DNA from: Streptomyces seoulensis | GTDB lineage: Bacteria > Actinomycetota > Actinomycetes > Streptomycetales > Streptomycetaceae | DNA length: 64,000 bases | Assembly (NCBI GenBank): GCA_013364255.1 | Contig: CP054937.1 | Span: forward strand, 1-64,000 | Direction of reading: 5' to 3' | Part shown: piece by piece, positions 59,237 to 64,000 of the stretch | Numbering within the stretch: the stretch's first letter is position 1 | Layout: the number at the start of each line of letters is the position of its first letter | Made by a program: the position numbers and the translations under genes | Notes under the pieces: model-generated | The model's database searches: none | Seen by the model: only the letters and a program-made list of their open reading frames with translations | What the model was told of the DNA's origin: nothing

Positions 59237-59829
59237 GCGGTGGGGGCCTTTCCCTCAAGGGCTTCGAGTGTCGGGCAGGGGTGCGGGATGAACGCGATCC
59301 ACTCGTCTGTCCTCGGGCCCGTGGAGCGGCGTACCGAGCATTCGGCGCACCAGGTCTTCCCGAGGTTCTGAACGGGCGCATGGAGGGCCGTGACGCGCTT
59401 CTTGAGGTCGTTCCAGGAGTCCGGGATGACGTTCAGTGCCTCGGCCGCGAGGAAGCGGGCCTGGCGAAACGTCTTGATGACTGTCGTTACATCGAACTGG
59501 TCCATCGGCCGGTCCAGGGCGGACCAGATGATGAACTCGGTGTGGTCGTCCGGGAATGCCTGATTGGCGAGGTCCTTGCGGGCGCGTTCGGCTTCCTTCT
59601 GCCACGCCGCAGCGAGCTTCTCCATGGCGGCAAGGCGTTGTTCCAGGGCGTCGGTGGGACCTGTCTTCGCCTCGGCGGTCTCGGCGCGCCGGAGGGCGTA
59701 GGCGAGCTGGATGCGTAGGTAGGGGGCGTTGGCGGCCTCGGATCGTAGGCGCTCGTCCTGGGGCAGTGCGGCGGCTTTGGCGTTGGCGGATTCTGCCGCC
59801 TCGATGTGCCGGTGTGTCTGCTCGGTCAC
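59233..59829 (-). CDS. Coiled-coil protein with a C-terminal zinc-like motif
   Basis: A 198-residue protein, coiled coil in its first 90 residues, with a CAEC...C...C arrangement near the C-terminus (TWCAECSVRR, HPCPTLE). ATGA-coupled. Unknown function. Confidence 0.55.
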   Translation of the reverse strand: MTEQTHRHIEAAESANAKAAALPQDERLRSEAANAPYLRIQLAYALRRAETAEAKTGPTDALEQRLAAMEKLAAAWQKEAERARKDLANQAFPDDHTEFIIWSALDRPMDQFDVTTVIKTFRQARFLAAEALNVIPDSWNDLKKRVTALHAPVQNLGKTWCAECSVRRSTGPRTDEWIAFIPHPCPTLEALEGKAPTA

Positions 59830-60116
59830 CCAGCGGCCTCCGGGTCGTCGTTGACACGGCTGACCTTGACGGCGGGACTGCGACGCGGCGGCGGGTCGTG
59901 GCGGTGCCGCCAGGCGTAGACGGTGTTGACCGGGTCGGTGACCAGAAGTAGGGCGAGGAGGACGGCTTGGCGGGGCTTGCTCGTCCAGCGGTCAAGGTGG
60001 AAGCGGAGTTGCCAGTTGGCCCAGTGGGCGAGCCGGGCGTACGGCTGGAGCCGGCCGAGGCCGTAGCCGGCGGCAAGGAGGGCCAGGGCTGCGCCCGTGG
60101 TGGTCAGGGGGCTCAC
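59826..60116 (-). CDS. Small membrane protein
   Basis: A 96-residue protein with hydrophobic stretches at about 5-20 and 50-62 and basic stretches between. Coupled on both sides. Confidence 0.55.
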   Translation of the reverse strand: MSPLTTTGAALALLAAGYGLGRLQPYARLAHWANWQLRFHLDRWTSKPRQAVLLALLLVTDPVNTVYAWRHRHDPPPRRSPAVKVSRVNDDPEAAG

Positions 60117-60523
60117 GCTGCCGCCTCCAGGAACGCGGGCTTCGGGCTGTGGTCGACGAACTCCTCCAACGGCTTCTCGCTGTTCGCGACCTCAAGTAGC
60201 CAGTCCGCGTGGCAGGCCTGGTCCAGTCGGCACCAGCACACCAGGTCCTTGCCAGCGAGATCCTTGCGGATCCGTCGGAGGAATGTGATGTCGTAGGTGC
60301 GGGCGTTGATGAAGCTGTCGATGGCCTGCTGGCGGGTGAGTGGCTCGTGGGGGCGCTTGTCGATCCATCCTCCGGGGAGGACGGTCCATCCGGTGGAGCC
60401 GATTTTCCAGTTGTTGCCGTATCCGCTGCCGCGGCCGACGAAGACGTATCCGTTGGGGTTGGCGGAGGCTTCGGCGGCGCGCCATCCCTTCTTGCGCTGG
60501 CGCTGGATTCGCTGCGGCATCAT
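60113..60523 (-). CDS. DUF4326 protein, second copy
   Basis: A 136-residue protein with QRQRKKGWRAAEASANPNGY, VGRGSGYGN and LVCWCRLDQACHADWLL, all family landmarks. It is a distant paralogue of the protein at 46978. Next to a SLOG-like protein in the operon. Confidence 0.85.
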   Translation of the reverse strand: MMPQRIQRQRKKGWRAAEASANPNGYVFVGRGSGYGNNWKIGSTGWTVLPGGWIDKRPHEPLTRQQAIDSFINARTYDITFLRRIRKDLAGKDLVCWCRLDQACHADWLLEVANSEKPLEEFVDHSPKPAFLEAAA

Positions 60524-60939
60524 GCCTCCATGGCGGCGAGATCGCCGTCGGGCTCACCCGGGTCGATCTCGGGGTGGGTGAATTGGACGGGCTTGCCCAG
60601 GCTGCGGGCGTAGGCGATCTCTGCGCGGGTGGAGTCGCCGATGTAGTCGCCGACGACGAGGACCACATCGGCCAGACGGATCTTCGCCCGGTGTAGGTCG
60701 TCCAGGCGCTGCTTGCCGGCGTCGGCGGCCGCCGGGTCCGCCCACAGCTGGTTGGGCTCCTTCATGTTGCAGCCGGGCTTGACGACGATGAACCCGTCCC
60801 AGGTCAGGTCGCGGTCGGTGTTGGTCATCTCCTGCATGAAGCGGGTGCTGCCGCAGATGGCGATGATCTGGGGGATGTTCAGCTTCTGCTTGGCGGCGGC
60901 GAGCTGTTCTTCGGCCGTGAGGGTCTGCGGGTAGCTCAT
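60520..60939 (-). CDS. SLOG / nucleoside-deoxyribosyltransferase-like protein
   Basis: A 139-residue protein with IIAICGSTRFMQEM at about 24-37 and ADVVLVVGDYIGDSTRAEIAYARSLGK-type sequence later; these are features of the DUF4406/YtoQ Rossmann-like group that binds or hydrolyses nucleotides. ATGA-coupled to DUF4326, so the pair may share a nucleotide substrate. Confidence 0.75.
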   Translation of the reverse strand: MSYPQTLTAEEQLAAAKQKLNIPQIIAICGSTRFMQEMTNTDRDLTWDGFIVVKPGCNMKEPNQLWADPAAADAGKQRLDDLHRAKIRLADVVLVVGDYIGDSTRAEIAYARSLGKPVQFTHPEIDPGEPDGDLAAMEA

Positions 60940-60948
60940 CGGGTCTCC

Positions 60949-61323
60949 TTAGAAGGGAAGGTCGGAGGCGTGGCCGCCCCAAACGCTGTACGGGACGTGC
61001 AGGGGGTGCTTGGTGCGGATGGGGGTGCCCCAGCGCTGCTGGTCGAGGCGGGTCTGGATGCGTGCCCAGCGGTGACAGCCGTCGGTCTTGCAGTCGGCGC
61101 AGTAGGGTTCCGCGCTTTCCCCGGTGTGGTCGGGGGCCCAGCCGGTGGTGGCGTGGTACTTGGTCGGTTCGGTGGTGAGGCGGGCGGTACGGCGGGCCTG
61201 CATACGCTGCTTGATCTGCTTCTGGGTGGGGCGCATCCACTGGTGGAGCCCGGCTTCGGAGTCGAACTGCCAGCCGTGGTTGGCGTGGGGTTCGCCGCAG
61301 ATGAGGCAGCCGTAAGGCGTCAT
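60949..61323 (-). CDS. Small zinc-binding hypothetical protein
   Basis: A 124-residue protein with CLICGEPHANHGW at the N-terminus and CADCKTDGCHRW in the middle. ATG 61323 is set by ATGA coupling. Likely zinc binding; unknown role. Confidence 0.6.
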   Translation of the reverse strand: MTPYGCLICGEPHANHGWQFDSEAGLHQWMRPTQKQIKQRMQARRTARLTTEPTKYHATTGWAPDHTGESAEPYCADCKTDGCHRWARIQTRLDQQRWGTPIRTKHPLHVPYSVWGGHASDLPF

Positions 61324-61502
61324 GCTCGTGCTCCCGATGTGCTGATCAGCACCCACACTCGGCCCATCTCGGCGAGCGGCAGCTTTCGCCTGGCCGCAGC
61401 CTCACCCTTGTTGGCGGGGACCTTGATGGTGACCTTGGCTGCGTTGGGGTCGACAGGGTTGCCGGCTTCCCAGATCTTCGATTGCTGGAAGGCGTAGCGC
61501 AT
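61320..61502 (-). CDS. Small hypothetical protein, first gene of the leftward operon
   Basis: A 60-residue basic protein (MRYAFQQSKIWEAG...) with GGGAGCC upstream of the ATG. The message begins about 105 bases upstream at the operator-promoter. Confidence 0.6.
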   Translation of the reverse strand: MRYAFQQSKIWEAGNPVDPNAAKVTIKVPANKGEAAARRKLPLAEMGRVWVLISTSGARA

Positions 61503-61613
61503 GGAGTGGCTCCCGGGTGGTTGTGGGCGCGTATGGCGATGGTGCCGTGTGTGGGCTTCGCTGTTCCCTCCGAACGGTGTGGGGATGCGGGGAGGGTGAT
61601 GAACTGATGGTCC

Positions 61614-61645
61614 AGTGTATCCATGTAGGCATGGCACTGCAATGC
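61614..61645 (-). promoter_or_regulatory. Promoter with 17-bp operator, site 5 (leftward operon)
   Basis: The plus strand reads GCATGGCACTGCAATGC (61629-61645). Read leftward, the -35 element TTGCAG (61642-61637) and -10 box TACACT (61619-61614) are 17 bp apart and the -10 begins 10 bp from the operator, exactly as at the other three promoters. Confidence 0.85.
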
Positions 61646-61674
61646 ATGACACGTTCCGCGAGGGTGCCCGACCG

Positions 61675-61743
61675 AGACGCGAGAGTGCCCTCGACCTGAT
61701 GGCCAAGGGTGCTGTCAGTGCGTCCCCTCGTCGCATCGGCAGC
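61675..61743 (+). repeat. 70-bp direct repeat, left copy
   Basis: Matches 62443-62512 at most positions, including AGACGCGAGAGTGCCC at the start and TCCCCTCG...ATCGG near the end. Both copies can form a hairpin, so they may be terminators or boundaries of an inserted cassette holding the 61836 gene. Confidence 0.6.
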
Positions 61744-61760
61744 CCTTGGCGGCTCACCCC

Positions 61761-61789
61761 TTGCGACCCTGTACGCAATTGCGTACAGT
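61761..61789 (+). promoter_or_regulatory. Promoter with a 20-bp perfect palindrome
   Basis: CTGTACGCAATTGCGTACAG (61769-61788) is a perfect palindrome. It fills the spacer between -35 TTGCGA (61761-61766) and -10 TACAGT (61784-61789), which are 17 bp apart. A strongly repressed promoter for 61836. Confidence 0.8.
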
Positions 61790-61835
61790 CGAGTTAGTCA
61801 GTAGCGCGCAAATGCGACACCACCCCGGAGACGCC

Positions 61836-62426
61836 ATGTCACTTGAACGCGAAGTCACCCAGACATTTGCCCTCATCAAGGAGCTGACCGTCCACGCGGA
61901 TCATCTACTAGTGAAGCTCCGGGGCAACGGCGCGTCATGGAGTGAGCTGGCGGCCCTGATCAACCCGGAGGACCCGCCGACCCGAAGCTCCGTCCAGCGT
62001 CGCGTGGAAGCCGCCGACCGGCGGGAGGCTGAGCGCCATATCTCGGGAGTGATGGCGCAGGTGGAAGAGCGGCGCCGGATGGGCGAGGCGGTCCGCTCCG
62101 TCGCCGTACCGCTGCTGTCGCAAGTGGTGGCCTCCGTGACATACGGCCCCGGTCCGCGCCTGCACGACTTGGACCCGCACCGCTACATCGATGGAGCCGA
62201 CACGTTGGACGCCGTCGTTCCCCCGCTGCCCGATGCGGAGGATGACCTCCGGTCAGCACTCGTTCGGGCCTCGCGACTGCTGAGGGAAGCGGGCACGGCG
62301 ATCGCAACATGTGGCGGCATTGCCACTGAGCGGTACCGCGAAGAGATCGCTCACCTTTCGCTGCTTGCCCCCGATCCGGCCGACCGTGAGGCCGTGCTGA
62401 AGGCGGCAGGTCTCGGGCTCGACTGA
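61836..62426 (+). CDS. Hypothetical protein with HTH-like N-terminus, candidate autorepressor
   Basis: A 196-residue helical protein. About 30-60 looks like an HTH (GASWSELAALINPEDPPTR, then SSVQRRVEAADRR). It is the only gene after the palindromic promoter, a common layout for a self-repressing regulator. The C-terminal half is helical. Flanked by direct repeats, on the strand opposite to its neighbours. Confidence 0.55.
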   Translation: MSLEREVTQTFALIKELTVHADHLLVKLRGNGASWSELAALINPEDPPTRSSVQRRVEAADRREAERHISGVMAQVEERRRMGEAVRSVAVPLLSQVVASVTYGPGPRLHDLDPHRYIDGADTLDAVVPPLPDAEDDLRSALVRASRLLREAGTAIATCGGIATERYREEIAHLSLLAPDPADREAVLKAAGLGLD

Positions 62427-62442
62427 CCCGCACAACGCTCCC

Positions 62443-62512
62443 AGACGCGAGAGTGCCCCCGAGCGTCACGCCCGGGGGCACTGCCAGCGCTTCCCCTCGC
62501 CGGATCGGTAGC
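62443..62512 (+). repeat. 70-bp direct repeat, right copy, with terminator hairpin
   Basis: The copy contains AGTGCCCCCG and CGGGGGCACT (62452-62482), a 10-bp perfect stem that terminates the 61836 gene. Confidence 0.65.
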
Positions 62513-62594
62513 GGGTCATGGGGGCGCTTCGGAGACTCCCCGCACAGGGGAACCACCACAAGTCTCACCCCGACTCGCGGCCGCGTTGCCCCGG

Positions 62595-62735
62595 CTACCG
62601 GTAGATGAGGATGAGGCCCAGGACGACGAAGCCGGCGACGAACCACCACGGCGGTGCCGGCTTCGGGGCGCGGGTCCATCGGCCGTGGTTGCCGCGCGGC
62701 TGCGACTGCCAGCGCGGTCCGCGGCTACGTCTCAT
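62595..62735 (-). CDS. Small single-pass membrane protein
   Basis: A 46-residue protein with a basic N-terminus and a C-terminal hydrophobic helix (WWFVAGFVVLGLILIYR). ATGA-coupled to its neighbour. Confidence 0.5.
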   Translation of the reverse strand: MRRSRGPRWQSQPRGNHGRWTRAPKPAPPWWFVAGFVVLGLILIYR

Positions 62736-62983
62736 CGGCCGCCATCCGGGCCGGGGCCACCGGCTGGTACGCGAAGCTGGTACTGGGAGCAGCGGGCTGG
62801 GTCTCCCCACGACTCCCTGTGCGGCTCGCTGGCCCCGCACCAAGGGCACGGCAGGACAGGGTTGGACATCGACCCCTCGATACCGCAGTAGCCGACATCG
62901 CCCCATCCCTCCGAGCTGAAAACGGTAATGGCTTGCCGACCGCACGTGCACAAGTCACCGGGCTGGGCAGGGCGCTCGCTCAT
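62732..62983 (-). CDS. Small zinc-ribbon protein
   Basis: An 83-residue protein with CTCGRQAITVF, CGIEG and CPWCGASEPH; a probable two-site zinc protein. Coupled on both sides. Confidence 0.6.
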   Translation of the reverse strand: MSERPAQPGDLCTCGRQAITVFSSEGWGDVGYCGIEGSMSNPVLPCPWCGASEPHRESWGDPARCSQYQLRVPAGGPGPDGGR

Positions 62984-63459
62984 GCGGTCAGCTTTTCAGC
63001 AGAGGACGCCCTCCGGGCTTCCCTCGCGCCGGCCTGCACACCGTCCAAGAACGCGTACACGCCGGCGCGGTCGATCGGACTCTGTCCGCTGCCGCCGACC
63101 CGCACTGCGTACCGGTCCTCGCCCAGCTCGGTGACGTGGATGCGCAGTCCGCTCTCGCAGGCCGCGACACCTGCCACCCACTGCACTTCCAGGTGCGGCG
63201 GCCAGTTCTCGTTGTAGGGCGGGTTGTGGCTTCCATCGGGGTTTCGGGTGACGTCCATGTGAAGCTCCTCCAAGACGTTGTTGGCGTAGGCAGCCATTCT
63301 GGCAACGACGCCCGTATTCAGTCGCTGTGCGAACTCTTCGGTCCTGTGGCCGGCCACGTTGCGCAGGGGGGCGACCCGGTCGTGAATGAAGGAGACGAGG
63401 TCGTCGATTTCCTGCTGTGTGAAGGGCGGCGGTGGCGTGTAGATACTCTGCTCGGTCAT
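62980..63459 (-). CDS. Hypothetical protein
   Basis: A 159-residue protein, helical at the start with QQEIDDLVSFIHDRVAPLRN, and mixed later. Likely first gene of a three-gene operon. Unknown family. Confidence 0.55.
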   Translation of the reverse strand: MTEQSIYTPPPPFTQQEIDDLVSFIHDRVAPLRNVAGHRTEEFAQRLNTGVVARMAAYANNVLEELHMDVTRNPDGSHNPPYNENWPPHLEVQWVAGVAACESGLRIHVTELGEDRYAVRVGGSGQSPIDRAGVYAFLDGVQAGAREARRASSAEKLTA

Positions 63460-63536
63460 GCAGTCTCCTGGGTAATCGGTGGTGATAGGGAGCAGTCTTC
63501 CAGTCGGGGTCCGGCAGCGCGGGGAGGAACGTCAAA

Positions 63537-63564
63537 GCCCGGCCGCGGAGGGGTGCGGCCGGGC
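63537..63564 (-). terminator. Hairpin terminator
   Basis: CCCGGCCGC and GCGGCCGGG form a perfect stem; an outer G-C pair extends it. It stands just after the end of the 63580 gene, read leftward. Confidence 0.7.
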
Positions 63565-63579
63565 CAGGACATCAAGCGG

Positions 63580-63954
63580 TCAGCTCATCAGACTGACGGA
63601 ACGGACCAGCGCGTCGGTCAGGGACTGCCGCGAGTTGTCCGGGATGAGGATCTTCGGTGGGGTGTCCACGTCCAGTTCGTCCTCCGCCAGTTCCAGGAGG
63701 GTTCCGCCGGCGCGGGCCGGGGTGAGGATGGCGATCCGGTCTGTGATCGAGTCGTAGGCCCAGTCGGTGTTGGTGATGAGTGCCGTAGCGAGGTCGGTGA
63801 TCTGTGGGGCAGGGATCGTGATGGTGGCGTCGAAGAATTGGCCGAGGGCCTGGATGCGGAGGGTGACCTGGTCACGGTATGGCGTGGCGAGGAGGTCGAG
63901 GGCCGTCTGGGCGTTGTCGGTGTAGGACCAGAGGACCACAGCGCTGGTGGTCAT
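63580..63954 (-). CDS. Hypothetical protein
   Basis: A 124-residue protein of mixed alpha/beta appearance (MTTSAVVLWSYTDNAQTALD...). Preceded by CAGGAGG. Unknown family. Confidence 0.55.
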   Translation of the reverse strand: MTTSAVVLWSYTDNAQTALDLLATPYRDQVTLRIQALGQFFDATITIPAPQITDLATALITNTDWAYDSITDRIAILTPARAGGTLLELAEDELDVDTPPKILIPDNSRQSLTDALVRSVSLMS

Positions 63955-64000
63955 CGAATGCCTCCTGGGTGTGGATGGGTCTGGTGAAGCTTCCGGGTGG

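Noticed and set aside
1..64000. CRISPR array or rRNA genes
   Set aside because: No regularly spaced direct repeats with unique spacers and no rRNA-like sequence were seen on reading; a repeat-finder was not run.

Overview
The window is high-GC actinobacterial DNA, most likely from a Streptomyces phage-plasmid (a temperate siphovirus that persists as a plasmid). It joins a siphovirus tail and lysis module to a plasmid backbone (replication initiator, ParA, ParB, centromere-like repeats). It also carries typical Streptomyces or actinophage small genes: WhiB-like proteins, DUF6233, DUF4031, DUF4326, DUF6011-like zinc ribbons and MmyB-type regulators. Capsid, portal and terminase genes are not in the window and presumably lie to the left of base 1. 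All family names rest on reading motifs, not on database searches.

Layout. 1-17864: tail assembly chaperones with a -1 frameshift, an 1814-residue tape measure, distal tail and minor tail proteins, a papain-like cysteine peptidase, a CHAP endolysin, holin-like proteins and a collagen-like fibre. 17953-24759: dCTP deaminase, a cluster of small zinc-binding proteins on the minus strand, an active-looking tyrosine recombinase, and a second tyrosine recombinase lacking catalytic residues that sits beside a 122-bp inverted-repeat site. 24806-29406: a regulator with four ribbon-helix-helix-like repeats behind its own operators, a Rad52-type annealing protein, a cytosine methyltransferase remnant with an endonuclease VII gene in it, and a WhiB-HTH protein. 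29547-36283: plasmid maintenance, with a structured leader, a Rep-like winged-helix protein, two DciA-like (DUF721) proteins, ParA/ParB and four 13-bp parS-like sites, closed by an intrinsic terminator. 36949-45126: a long translationally coupled operon with RusA resolvase, WhiB, HTH, HNH and SSB genes. 45194-54055: a second long rightward region (Dam-type methyltransferase, DUF4326, LuxR-type HTH, DUF6233, excisionase-like proteins). 54202-58337: a minus-strand accessory module with an MmyB-type regulator, a type III polyketide synthase, three small unknown proteins and a secreted metzincin-like protease. 58737-61502: a coupled minus-strand early-type operon. 61836-62426: a lone gene behind a 20-bp perfect palindrome, flanked by 70-bp direct repeats. 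62595-63954: small minus-strand genes.

How it may work together. Four promoters share one architecture: a 17-bp operator GCATKGCNNNGCAATGC containing a TTGCRR -35 element, with a TAC-type -10 box always starting 10 bp after the operator. They drive the repeat-containing regulator itself, the operons at 38738 and 45271, and the leftward operon from 61502. The regulator at 24913 is the natural candidate for binding them, which would make it the master lysogeny repressor of the element. A second short operator, GCCTCACNGTGAGGC, occurs twice around the excisionase-like gene at 51126. Replication probably uses the Rep-like protein with DciA-like helicase loaders, and partition uses ParAB. The polyketide synthase module looks like lysogenic-conversion cargo.
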